Below, piece after piece: positions 40,862 through 49,416 of a stretch of DNA of 64,000 nt. Below the pieces are notes generated by a model. The model did not search any database. It was given only the letters and a program-made list of their open reading frames with translations, and had not been told where the DNA came from. The stretch's first letter is position 1, and the number at the start of each line of letters is the position of its first letter. This stretch comes from Pseudomonadota bacterium (lineage in GTDB: Bacteria; Desulfobacterota; Desulfobulbia; Desulfobulbales; JAGXFP01): contig JAHJAA010000082.1 in assembly GCA_018814305.1 (NCBI GenBank), forward strand, positions 44,794-108,793, read 5' to 3'. Made by a program: the position numbers and the translations under genes.

Positions 40862-41362
40862 GACGTATGCTGTCTCCTGGGGGCAGGGGTGAGAGCGGTG
40901 ACAAATGTCCAGTGCTCCTGGCCTGTCTGTTTCAACGAAAATTATTCCCATTTCGCTTCAACAGTAGGGAGAAACTGTAGTTTGAAAGGTATGGGTATTG
41001 AATTTTTTTTTTGTCGTGCTGACTTAATTGGCTACGTGAAAATATTTTTTTAATTTATCATGCTATTGCCTTGAATTCAAATGAATTGTTCTATGTGTTG
41101 GGTGGTGAAGGGGCTACCTGTTGTCTTTTGGATGGATAAAATTGGGGGCAATTTTTTAAATACTTGAGTGGTATCCCCCATCAAGGGCTATTTTTTTTGT
41201 GAATCAACGGATGAACCTTTGTCTCGGATCGAATAGTTGATGGGGTGGTTGAAATGAATCTGATTTTGGATGGCCAACCGGATAAGCAAAAGCTGCTTAT
41301 AATGGCTTGGTGGCTGTTTCGTTGATAAAGTTACCTGTTTGCCGAACGGAGAGGATGATTTC
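40862..41362. other. AT-rich intergenic region with no gene
   Basis: About 500 bases, AT-rich with long T and A runs between divergent genes. A TATAAT (about 41296-41301) lies 60 bases before the next gene and may be its -10 box, but I see no good -35. No protein or RNA recognised. Confidence 0.4.
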
Positions 41363-41968
41363 ATGAGCGTTATAAAGCATTCCGGGGGATCAATCTGGTA
41401 TGAAAAATATCTCCCATTTGTCGCCAAAAGTCCCGAGATGCAATATCTATGGCTTGTGGGCCGACTCTCTAAATTGAGAGAGGCAGACCGAAGGGAAAAA
41501 TCAGGGACTCTCTCTCGAGATGAAATAACACCGTATGTGCGAATTTTTCTTGAGTCTGCAAGAGATGCGGGAGGGGAACAGAATCCCGGCGAATCCAGTT
41601 TGGGTCGTGAAAATTTGGCGGAACTATTAAAGAAAATGGACCCGGATCTGATCGAATTGATGCTTGAATGTACCGATATTTACGATGTTCCGATTTTTTT
41701 TGCCTTGATCAACCGCCCGACCAAAAGTCAGGCGGTTGTAGCTCTCCGGAAAGTCCCACCTCCTTTCGAAAAGGATGCTCTGCTTGTGTTGGATCGGGTG
41801 TTTCATAGTATACGAGGCAAATCAGAACGACTTCTCGAAGAGGCTGCTGATGAAATAGCCCATGACCCGTTGGGGTCCCCGGAAAACTTCATTCAAAATT
41901 ATCGGCGATTTCAGGAGATCATGATGGATGAACAGATGTTGGGTATCCTTTACCCCAAAGCACGTTAG
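41363..41968 (+). CDS. Soluble helical protein of unknown function
   Basis: Protein of 201 residues without signal or membrane segments, rich in charged helices (LVGRLSKLREADRREKSG; LAELLKKMDPDLIELMLECTD; RLLEEAADEIAHDP). I recognise no domain. ATG 41363 has AGAGGA about nine bases before it and is preferred to 41339. It is a single gene with its own terminator (41979-42006). Confidence 0.65.
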   Translation: MSVIKHSGGSIWYEKYLPFVAKSPEMQYLWLVGRLSKLREADRREKSGTLSRDEITPYVRIFLESARDAGGEQNPGESSLGRENLAELLKKMDPDLIELMLECTDIYDVPIFFALINRPTKSQAVVALRKVPPPFEKDALLVLDRVFHSIRGKSERLLEEAADEIAHDPLGSPENFIQNYRRFQEIMMDEQMLGILYPKAR

Positions 41969-41978
41969 TCGGCTCCTG

Positions 41979-42006
41979 ACCCTGGTCTGCTAAGGGTGTT
42001 TTTTTT
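41979..42006 (+). terminator. Terminator after 41363-41968
   Basis: ACCCT and AGGGT form a short stem with a nine-base loop, followed by G and eight T. Confidence 0.55.
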
Positions 42007-42096
42007 GGATTGCTTTGCTGGTGACGCTGATGTCGGGAGTGCTTATCTCTGGAGTGAAGTAATTGTGGAGTGGTATGCGGTGGGGGGAGGGTAAAA

Positions 42097-42132
42097 AAAT
42101 AGCTTCCCTGCCTTGTTGCAGGAAAGCTATTT
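42097..42132 (-). terminator. Terminator of the PxxKW gene
   Basis: AAATAGCTT (42097-42105) pairs with AAGCTATTT (42124-42132), continued by CTGC/GCAG inside, and on the minus strand is followed by seven T. It lies 33 bases after the PxxKW stop. Confidence 0.8.
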
Positions 42133-42164
42133 TGTAGGTCTTTAAGTAACTCTCGAAACTCAGA

Positions 42165-42431
42165 TTATTTCTTTTTACCCATGGCGCGTTTTGATGCTTT
42201 CAGCGGATTTATTTTTGTAGTGGTCATGTTGATTTCTGGTTTCACATGGGTTGCAAAATTGCAGATGCCTAATTTCCATTTGGCATCTGGATTGATATAG
42301 CTCATGCAGTAACTTGTGCCTTCCGCTTCAACAATTCGCTCACATCCATTGCAATTCTCAATAATCGGCATAAACATACCGCTTGTATATTTAGCGGTAT
42401 TGTCAACAAGGGTCCCTTTTGCGGTGGCCAT
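42165..42431 (-). CDS. PxxKW family cysteine-rich protein
   Basis: Protein of 88 residues. It carries ENCNGCERIVE, then YCMSYINPDAKWKLGICNFATH; the PDAKW gives the family name and four cysteines (CxxC, C, C) could bind a metal. The tail is Lys-rich (KASKRAMGKKK). The family is small, of unknown function and mostly found in Deltaproteobacteria, which supports the taxonomic guess. GGAGGAAG stands before the ATG and a good terminator follows, suggesting an expressed single gene. Confidence 0.85.
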   Translation of the reverse strand: MATAKGTLVDNTAKYTSGMFMPIIENCNGCERIVEAEGTSYCMSYINPDAKWKLGICNFATHVKPEINMTTTKINPLKASKRAMGKKK

Positions 42432-43176
42432 ATTACTTCCTCCAAATCAAGTATTCGTTTCTATACACAGCGACATGCTTTGAATCGATTTGTCGATCTG
42501 TGTCAAACGCTGCTAAGCTCTTTTGCAGCGCGGGTCAGGCAGTTCTTGTGGATACAACGTACGGCCTGGTCTCTCCAGCATTTGATAATTTTGCTTCGGA
42601 AGAGCGACCCAAGGCGGATGCACTGTTGAGTGCATTAGAATCTTGTGAACGTGAAACAAGACCTTTTAAATGAATTATCCGACGATGTCAACCTCCATTG
42701 TTAAATGATCCAAAAAAGATCGATACAATACATTGGAAAATTTAGGCCCATTGGAATGGGAGATACCTTCGGATTTAATTATTACATTAGAATTTTTTTA
42801 TTCTTATTTTTTTATTGTCTCCTTTTGAAGAGTTCCAAGGGAGGTGAGTCGACTCGTAAAATTATTGAATCGAAATAAAGTTAGAGAATTCAATTGATTA
42901 TACCCAGCTATTTAAGTATAAGTATTTATTCATATAAGTGTGGAATATTCTTTTGCGGCCGAAACATGTTGTGGGGAGATAGTTAGCACTGTGGATGAAG
43001 TGTATCGGTGGAGGCCTTTTGAGTGACGTTTCAGCTCGTTTTTAATGCTGTTTTTTTACGGTATTTCAGTACATTGTTTGCGGCAGTCTCCCCTGGATGT
43101 GAGAACATTTTGTGGGTGAGCAATGCTGTCATTTTGGTAAGGTTGACTTTTTCCTAGAAGAGAGGGAGTTCACGTC
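42432..43176. other. Long AT-rich region before pilC
   Basis: About 745 bases between divergent genes. The first 240 bases overlap an open but unconvincing plus-strand frame; the middle (42670-42960) is very AT-rich. I see no tRNA, no other RNA family and no coding pattern. It is the longest gene-free stretch in the left two-thirds of the window and could hide a small RNA or a decayed gene. Confidence 0.45.
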
Positions 43177-44385
43177 ATGCCGGTTTATTTATGGAAAGGT
43201 AAGAATTCTTACGGAGATAAAAGGAAGGGCCAACTTGAGGCTAATGACGAAGCTGCTGTTTACAATCATTTAAAAAAAATACGAATTACTCCGAGTTCCG
43301 TCAAACAAAAGCCAAAAGATATTTTTGAAAATATCGCCCTTTTCCAACCCAAAGTAACTGTAAGAGATGTGGTCATTTTTACCCGGCAGTTGTCGACTAT
43401 GATCGATGCCGGTCTCCCCCTCGTGCAGAGTCTTGAAATTCTGGCCAACCAGCAGGAAAATCCTACGTTCAAGAGAACACTACGTGAAATCAAGGCTGAT
43501 GTGGAAACTGGTACAACTTTTGCCGATGCCATGAAAAAGCATCCCCATGTTTTTGATAACCTATTTTGTAATATGATTGAGGCAGGAGAGCTCGGTGGTA
43601 TTCTTGACACAATTCTCGGTCGTCTGGCCGTCTTCATGGAGAAGGCCATGGCCTTGAAGAAAAAGGTCAAAGGAGCCATGACCTATCCGCTCATCTGTCT
43701 CTGTATCTCCATCGTTATTCTTGGGGTTATTCTTATTTTTGTTGTTCCCGTCTTCGAAGCAATGTTTAAAGATTTCGGTGCCGCTTTACCTGTCCCAACC
43801 CAGATGGTTGTCGAAATGAGTAATTTTGTGAAGCATCAAATCATTTATATGGTCGGCGGGGCCTTTGCTGTCTTTTATGCTTTTAAACGTTTTTATCGGA
43901 CGGACTATGGGCGGTGGAAAATGGATGCGCTTTCATTGAAATTACCAGTTGCCGGTGAACTGGTAATGAAGGTGTCCGTAGCCAAATTCAGCAGAACCCT
44001 GGGGACCATGTTACAAAGCGGTGTCCCCATTCTTGAGGCCTTGAATGTTGTTGCCAGAACTGCAGGAAATAAGGTGATAGAGATGGCGGTTACGCGGGTA
44101 GCCGATAGTATCAGTGAAGGTCGGTCCATTGCCGAACCTCTTGAAGAGACAGGGATTTTCCCAAGTATGGTGGTCCAAATGGTCAATGTCGGTGAATCCA
44201 CCGGTGCTCTTGATGCAATGTTGGCTAAAATAGCGGATTTTTATGACGAAGAGGTTGATCAAGCGGTGGACAATCTTACTGCGATGATCGAACCTTTTAT
44301 GATGGTTTTTCTTGGCGGCATGATCGGTGGTCTGGTTGTGGCCATGTATCTACCCATCTTCCAGTTGGGGAATGTTGTAAAGTAG
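43177..44385 (+). CDS. pilC: Type IV pilus inner-membrane protein PilC
   Basis: Protein of 402 residues of the type II secretion F / PilC family. Two repeated F domains are seen (FTRQLSTMIDAGLPLVQSLEIL and FSRTLGTMLQSGVPILEALNVV), each followed by a GE motif region (NMIEAGELGG; MVNVGESTGAL) and membrane helices (YPLICLCISIVILGVILIFVVPVF; MIEPFMMVFLGGMIGGLVVAMYLPIF). It is the platform of the pilus motor. No pilB, pilT or pilin gene is adjacent, so it stands away from its partners. Confidence 0.93.
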   Translation: MPVYLWKGKNSYGDKRKGQLEANDEAAVYNHLKKIRITPSSVKQKPKDIFENIALFQPKVTVRDVVIFTRQLSTMIDAGLPLVQSLEILANQQENPTFKRTLREIKADVETGTTFADAMKKHPHVFDNLFCNMIEAGELGGILDTILGRLAVFMEKAMALKKKVKGAMTYPLICLCISIVILGVILIFVVPVFEAMFKDFGAALPVPTQMVVEMSNFVKHQIIYMVGGAFAVFYAFKRFYRTDYGRWKMDALSLKLPVAGELVMKVSVAKFSRTLGTMLQSGVPILEALNVVARTAGNKVIEMAVTRVADSISEGRSIAEPLEETGIFPSMVVQMVNVGESTGALDAMLAKIADFYDEEVDQAVDNLTAMIEPFMMVFLGGMIGGLVVAMYLPIFQLGNVVK

Positions 44386-44577
44386 TAGGTTTAGGAAAAA
44401 AGGATATACCAATCTGCTGATCTATGAATTAATGAATGCTCGTTTGTTGGCGCATGGTTTGTTTTGGTATCGGATTGGTGGTAAACCACTGATTCTTAAG
44501 GAAATCAATTGACATTTGGCTGCGGTATCGATTAAGTAATTAACTTTGTTTCTTAAAGAAAATTTAGGTGTTTGGTT

Positions 44578-44865
44578 ATGACCCTGACGAAAGCAAATCT
44601 GATCCAGACCGTCTATCAGAACCATAATCTGACGAAGGCTCAAGCCGCTGAGGCTGTTGAGGCCTTTCTTAGTATTGCTAAAAATTGTCTGATCGACGGT
44701 GATGATTTGTTGATCAGTGGTTTTGGTAAGTTTAATGTGAAAAAGAAAAAAGCCCGACGTGGCAGAAATCCTAAGACCGGCAATGAGCTTATTCTTGATG
44801 CACGTCAGGTAGTTACCTTCAAACCATCTGGACTCTTGCGGGAAAAAATTAATCAGGGAAAGTAA
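44578..44865 (+). CDS. IHF/HU family DNA-bending protein, IHF-alpha like
   Basis: Protein of 95 residues: KANLIQTVYQNHNLTKAQAAE, LISGFGKFNVKKKKARRGRNPKTG with the Pro at the tip of the DNA-wrapping arm, and VVTFKPSGLLREKIN. The GRNPKTG and VVTFKPS segments are closer to IHF-alpha than to HU. It bends DNA in promoters, replication and recombination. ATG 44578 is preceded by AGGTG at about nine bases. A terminator follows, separating it from the lpx operon. Confidence 0.9.
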   Translation: MTLTKANLIQTVYQNHNLTKAQAAEAVEAFLSIAKNCLIDGDDLLISGFGKFNVKKKKARRGRNPKTGNELILDARQVVTFKPSGLLREKINQGK

Positions 44866-44913
44866 GCAATCATCAAAATGCCGATGAGCGGCTTTGGCGA
44901 AGTATGAAATTGT

Positions 44914-44957
44914 AAAACGGGTTGGTTTTTCACTAATGGTGGAAGATGACCCGTTTT
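44914..44957 (+). terminator. Terminator after the IHF-like gene
   Basis: AAAACGGGT (44914-44922) and ACCCGTTTT (44949-44957) form a perfect nine-base stem, then more T. The loop of 26 bases is long. Confidence 0.7.
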
Positions 44958-45081
44958 TTGTTTATTGACGAGCTCACTTAAGGTATAAAACTTCCTTCAA
45001 GAGGGCGTGTCCTGTTTTGCTCAGGGGCAGGCCAAGGTCGCCTCTTGAATATATTATAAAGGTATAGTTGAGGTTTGATGG

Positions 45082-46152
45082 ATGGACGTTCGGGGGAGGA
45101 AACTATCGGAATTAGCAGCACTGGTTGGCGGTGTTGTTTCTGCTGATGAGGACCCTGAACTTTATGGTCTGATGGATATTGAAAGTGCTGGTGTCGGGGA
45201 AATAGCTTTCATCACTGGTGCTCCCGGGAAAGAGTTTGACATCTCTGCGATTCGTGCATCTGCTTTGATCGTTGCGAAATCCTTTCCGGAGATACCTGTA
45301 CCAGTGATCCGGGTTGACCAGCCGGCATTGGCCGCCGCTCTGATCCATCAATCGTTTTGCAATAAACCATTTGTTGCTACAGGTATTTCGACCCATGCGG
45401 TTGTTGGAAAAGACTGTTTGGTCGATCATGAGGTTTCCATTGCGCCCGGGGTCATAATTGGTGATCGGGTCCATATTGCCCGTCAGGTAGTTATTCATGC
45501 CGGGGCCGTCATTGAAGATGACGTGGTTGTTGGCGAAGGGTCCCTGATTTATCCAAATGTCACCCTGCTTTGTCGAACAGAGATTGGAAAACGGGTGATC
45601 CTGCACAGCGGTACCGTCATAGGAAGTGATGGCTTCGGCTTTGTTACTGATCATGCCGGGCGTCATGTCAAGAGGCCCCATGTTGGCAATGTCAGGATTG
45701 ATGATGAGGTGGAGATCGGCGCTAATTCCTGCGTTGACCGGGCTACCTTTGGTACGACCTGGATCAAGCGGGGGACGAAGATTGATAATCAAGTCCATGT
45801 TGGTCACAATGTAACAATTGGAGAAGATTGTATTATCGTTGCCCAGGTAGGTATTTCCGGGAGCACTGAATTGGGTAATAATGTTGTCTTGGGAGGGAAG
45901 GTCGCCATCGCTGGCCATTTGAAACTTGGTAATCGGGTGATGGTTGCCAGTAAGGCTGGGGTTACGACAAATCAGGAAGAAGGTGCTGTCGTCTCCGGTT
46001 TTCCTGCAATACCCCATAGAAAATGGCTCCGGGCGGCCACTGCATTCCAGCGGCTCCCTGATTTGATCAGTGAAGTAAGGCATCTCCGGAAACAGGTCGC
46101 AGAGGTGATTGAAAAAATGGTTGCCCCAGAAAAACGAGACGTAGACCGTTGA
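45082..46152 (+). CDS. lpxD: UDP-3-O-acylglucosamine N-acyltransferase LpxD
   Basis: Protein of 356 residues: an N-terminal uridine-binding domain (RKLSELAALVGG), then a left-handed beta helix made of hexapeptide repeats (VVGKDCLVDHEVSIAPGVII and onward). The catalytic region reads TKIDNQVHVGHNVTIGED, with the general-base His, and SDGFGF is characteristic. A C-terminal helix follows. It adds the N-linked acyl chain in the third step of lipid A synthesis. GAGG lies upstream of the start. It is first in an envelope run that continues with fabZ after 240 bases. Confidence 0.96.
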   Translation: MDVRGRKLSELAALVGGVVSADEDPELYGLMDIESAGVGEIAFITGAPGKEFDISAIRASALIVAKSFPEIPVPVIRVDQPALAAALIHQSFCNKPFVATGISTHAVVGKDCLVDHEVSIAPGVIIGDRVHIARQVVIHAGAVIEDDVVVGEGSLIYPNVTLLCRTEIGKRVILHSGTVIGSDGFGFVTDHAGRHVKRPHVGNVRIDDEVEIGANSCVDRATFGTTWIKRGTKIDNQVHVGHNVTIGEDCIIVAQVGISGSTELGNNVVLGGKVAIAGHLKLGNRVMVASKAGVTTNQEEGAVVSGFPAIPHRKWLRAATAFQRLPDLISEVRHLRKQVAEVIEKMVAPEKRDVDR

Positions 46153-46391
46153 ACTTTTCTCTTTCGTCCCTTATCCACCAACACGAGTAAAACTGCTGAC
46201 CGGCATTGATCCGTTGCTCTGTTCCAAGGGATTTTGGTGAAATAATTTAGGCGGATTGAGTTACGTTAGGTGTTTGGTAGGTGTTTTGACAAAAAACAGT
46301 CGCATGAAAATATAAAAAAGGACTCCCGTTGTTTTAAATGCCGGTTCTTTTTTTTTATTGCAACAGACCGGGATATCTGGAGGATTGACCA

Positions 46392-46838
46392 ATGACAGAA
46401 ATTCAACAGACCTTTGATGTAATAGAAATTCTAAAGGTTCTGCCCCACCGCTATCCTTTCGTGATGGTTGATCGGATCATTGAATTTGATCCTGGGAAGT
46501 CAATCGTTGGGTTGAAAAATGTTACCTTTAATGAGCCTTTTTTCCAGGGCCATTTTCCTGGAGTGCCCATAATGCCGGGGGTTCTTATTCTGGAGGGGAT
46601 GGCCCAGGCAGCTGCTGTGCTTGCCTATTATTCCGATCCGGAAAAGTTCGGGGGGAAACTTATGTATTTCGCCGGAATGGATGGAGTGCGATTTCGCCAG
46701 AAGGTGGTTCCCGGGGACCAGCTAATCTTCAAGATTGAAGTGATAAAATTTAAAACCAGAGTCTTTAAGCTCAGGGCAAAGGCACTGGTTGAAAATAATT
46801 TGGTGGCGGAGGCGGAACTGCTGGCTTCATTCGGTTAA
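46392..46838 (+). CDS. fabZ: 3-hydroxyacyl-ACP dehydratase FabZ
   Basis: Protein of 148 residues with a hot-dog fold: LPHRYPFVMVDRI, then FQGHFPGVPIMPGVLILEGMAQAAAV with the catalytic His and Glu, and VVPGDQLIFKIEV. It dehydrates hydroxyacyl-ACP in fatty acid synthesis and competes with LpxA/LpxD for hydroxyacyl-ACP, which explains the shared operon. CTGGAGGAT precedes the ATG. A possible promoter (TTGACA near 46287, TATAAA 19 bases on) lies in the gap before it. Confidence 0.96.
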   Translation: MTEIQQTFDVIEILKVLPHRYPFVMVDRIIEFDPGKSIVGLKNVTFNEPFFQGHFPGVPIMPGVLILEGMAQAAAVLAYYSDPEKFGGKLMYFAGMDGVRFRQKVVPGDQLIFKIEVIKFKTRVFKLRAKALVENNLVAEAELLASFG

Positions 46839-46874
46839 AGCACTTCCTTCGCCCTTGACCATAGGGAAAATTAA

Positions 46875-47675
46875 ATGACAATTCATCCGACTGCTATCAT
46901 TGATCGTGGAGCGGAGCTTGATTCCACTGTTAGTGTGGGTCCCTACGCCGTGATTGAGTGCGGAGTGAAGATCGGGCCTGACACTGAAATAGGTCCTCAT
47001 ACCGTAATCGGTGGTCCAACCGAGATCGGAACAGGGAATCGAATCGGGCCTTTCGCCAATATTGGCGCCCCTCCCCAGGATCTTCGTTATAATAATGAGC
47101 CTACTCTTTTACAAATCGGTGATCATAATCTGATTCGTGAGTATGTGACCATCCATCGAGGTACCCCTGATGGTCGGGGTAGCACTGTTTTGGGCAGCAA
47201 TAATATGTTGATGGCCAATGCCCATGTTGCCCATGATTGTACGATCGGCAACCATGTGATCATGGCTAATGCCGCATCACTGGCAGGCCATGTCCTGGTT
47301 GAGGATCGTGCCAATCTCGGCGGTTTCGTTGCGGTGCATCAGTTTAACCGGATCGGCTGTTACGCCTATATTGGTGGGATGTCCGGATTGACCAAGGATG
47401 TGCCGCCTTATACCATTGTTGCAGGAACCAGGAATCAGATGCGGATTGCTGGCATCAATCGAATTGGTTTGAAGCGAAACGGTTTCACTCCGGAACAGAT
47501 CCGGGATATATATGGGGCCTATAAAATAATTTTTCTGGATCATGATCTGCTCCTTCAGGATGCCTTGGTCAAGGCTGAGACAGCCTTCCCCCATTGTGAT
47601 CTGGTCAGACATCTTGTGGAGTTCTTCAGAACGTCGGAGCGCGGGGTCGTAAGAATGGTTGGGGAAGATGAGTAA
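46875..47675 (+). CDS. lpxA: UDP-GlcNAc acyltransferase LpxA
   Basis: Protein of 266 residues: hexapeptide-repeat beta helix starting IHPTAIIDRGAELD, the catalytic-His region ANAHVAHDCTIGNHVIMAN, then VAVHQFNRIGCYAYIGGMSG and VAGTRNQMRIAGINRIGLKR, all standard. It makes the first acylation of lipid A synthesis. Its stop overlaps the lpxI start. Confidence 0.97.
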   Translation: MTIHPTAIIDRGAELDSTVSVGPYAVIECGVKIGPDTEIGPHTVIGGPTEIGTGNRIGPFANIGAPPQDLRYNNEPTLLQIGDHNLIREYVTIHRGTPDGRGSTVLGSNNMLMANAHVAHDCTIGNHVIMANAASLAGHVLVEDRANLGGFVAVHQFNRIGCYAYIGGMSGLTKDVPPYTIVAGTRNQMRIAGINRIGLKRNGFTPEQIRDIYGAYKIIFLDHDLLLQDALVKAETAFPHCDLVRHLVEFFRTSERGVVRMVGEDE

Positions 47676-48501
47676 AATCGGCATTGTCGCCGGTGGTGGT
47701 CAGTTCCCCCTGCTTTTTGCCCAGGCTGCGAAAGAGAAGGGGTGTCAGGTTGTGGTTGCTGCCCATCGAGGGGAAACTCGACCTGAACTGGAGGGAGCCG
47801 CAGATCGTTTCTGTTGGGTCAAGCTTGGCCAGTTGGGCCGGATTATCAAATTTTTTAAGGATGAGGCGGTCACTGAGGCGGTTCTCCTCGGAACCATTAC
47901 CAAAACCCGGATCTTTAAAGATATATTGCCGGATCTTAAAGGCCTATCCTTATGGAATCAAATTAAGATCCGGCAGGATGATACCATTCTTCGGGCGGTT
48001 GCAGGCGCTTTGGAAGAAGAGGGGATCCGGATTCTGGAGTCCACCTGCTATCTGAGCCATCTTCTATTTCCGCAGGGAGTTTTGACTCGACGGTCACCTT
48101 CATCCGGACAAAAAGAGGATATCAATTTCGGCTGGAAAATGGCCAGGGCTATTGGAGAGCTCGATATCGGCCAATGTGTTGTGGTCCGGGACCGCACGGT
48201 TCTGGCGGTTGAGGCCATTGAAGGAACTGATGCCACGATTCTGCGGGGGGGAGGATTGGGCCGCAAAGATGCTGTGGTTGTCAAAGTAAAAAAACCTGGC
48301 CAGGATTTCCGTTTTGATCTTCCGGCCATCGGTGCCGGGACCATCTCCAGCATGAAGCAGGTCGGCGCTTCACTCTTGGCGGTTGAAGCGGGACAAGCTC
48401 TGTTATTTGATCGGGATGAGGTTATTGCCGCCGCTAACAGTGCCGGAATCGTGGTCGTCGGGGTTGAAGAGTCACGTGCCGGAGAGTTGCACTACAGGTA
48501 A
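47668..48501 (+). CDS. lpxI: UDP-2,3-diacylglucosamine diphosphatase LpxI
   Basis: Protein of 277 residues beginning SKIGIVAGGGQFPLLFAQAA, with VWVKLGQLGRI-like text (CWVKLGQLGRIIKFFK), RDDTI-type RQDDTILRAVA, and the GRAIGELDIGQ-like segment (ARAIGELDIGQCVVVRD). LpxI replaces LpxH in many alpha- and deltaproteobacteria and cleaves UDP-diacylglucosamine to lipid X and UMP by a different mechanism. ATG 47668 lies eight bases inside lpxA behind GGGGAAG, so the two are coupled; ATG 47659 is less likely. lpxB is not next to it in this window. Confidence 0.94.
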   Translation: MSKIGIVAGGGQFPLLFAQAAKEKGCQVVVAAHRGETRPELEGAADRFCWVKLGQLGRIIKFFKDEAVTEAVLLGTITKTRIFKDILPDLKGLSLWNQIKIRQDDTILRAVAGALEEEGIRILESTCYLSHLLFPQGVLTRRSPSSGQKEDINFGWKMARAIGELDIGQCVVVRDRTVLAVEAIEGTDATILRGGGLGRKDAVVVKVKKPGQDFRFDLPAIGAGTISSMKQVGASLLAVEAGQALLFDRDEVIAAANSAGIVVVGVEESRAGELHYR

Positions 48502-48504
48502 TCC

Positions 48505-49416
48505 ATGAAAGCCATGATTATGGCAGCAGGTCTGGGGATCAGGCTTCACCCCTATACCCATTACAGGCCCAAACCGCTCTTCCCGGTTCTCGGGAAACCG
48601 TTGATTCGCCATACTATCGCTCAACTCAGGCGCAACGGCTTTGAATCCATGATAGTCAACGCCCATCATCTGCGAGAACAGTTTGTCCCATTATTAAAGT
48701 CTGAACCGAATCTCTATTTGCAGCTTGAGGATCGGGTCCTCGGCACCGGCGGCGGCCTCCGTCTGGCCTTGAGTGAGTTGGGTAAGGGACCGGTTTTGAT
48801 CGTCAACGGTGATCTATACCATAACCTGGATCTGGGGGATATCGTTCGACGGCATCGAGCATCGGGGGCCCAAATTTCGTTGGTGGTCCATGATCATCAG
48901 CGTTTTCAAAACGTGATGATCAATGCTCGGAATGAGATTGTCGGGATCCGGGGTTTCACTCCTGAAGGGTTGTCCTCAGGCGAAAATCGATTAACTGCCT
49001 TTACTGGGATTCAAGTGGTTGAGTCCGACCTTCTTCGGGGAATTCCGGCCGGAGAATTTTACGATATAATTGATCTCTATATTTCTTTGATCAAAGCTGG
49101 AGGACGCATTGTCGTTCTCCCGGTATCGAATCATTTCTGGATTGATATGGGGACCCCGGCTGATTATCTCGCTTTGCACCGGGAGTTGTTAGCTGGTGGG
49201 CTTCCCACCCTGGAACTCGAGGATGGTTTGGTCTCTCAGGGACAATATTTTGGTCCTCGAGTGAAACTTGGTCATAAAGTACGGTTTTCAGATTGGGTCA
49301 GTATCGGGGCTGATGTCGTGATCGGTGATCGCTCGGTGATAGCCCGATCAGTAGTTTGGGATGGGGCGGTGATTCCGGCAGGATCTTTAATAGAGGATAA
49401 GATTGTTGTCCGGTGA
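48505..49416 (+). CDS. Sugar-1-phosphate nucleotidyltransferase, MurU-like
   Basis: Protein of 303 residues. The N-terminal transferase domain has the signature MIMAAGLGIRLHPYTHYRPKP with the second catalytic Lys, and VNGDLYHNLDLGD for the metal. A C-terminal set of hexapeptide-like repeats (VKLGHKVRFSDWVSIGADVVIGD) is added, which MurU lacks. With the kinase gene overlapping its 3' end, the best guess is recycling of cell-wall amino sugar: MurNAc- or GlcNAc-1-phosphate to the UDP form, as in the AmgK/MurU pathway. A hexose nucleotidyltransferase for LPS sugars is the alternative. It begins three bases after lpxI. Confidence 0.78.
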   Translation: MKAMIMAAGLGIRLHPYTHYRPKPLFPVLGKPLIRHTIAQLRRNGFESMIVNAHHLREQFVPLLKSEPNLYLQLEDRVLGTGGGLRLALSELGKGPVLIVNGDLYHNLDLGDIVRRHRASGAQISLVVHDHQRFQNVMINARNEIVGIRGFTPEGLSSGENRLTAFTGIQVVESDLLRGIPAGEFYDIIDLYISLIKAGGRIVVLPVSNHFWIDMGTPADYLALHRELLAGGLPTLELEDGLVSQGQYFGPRVKLGHKVRFSDWVSIGADVVIGDRSVIARSVVWDGAVIPAGSLIEDKIVVR

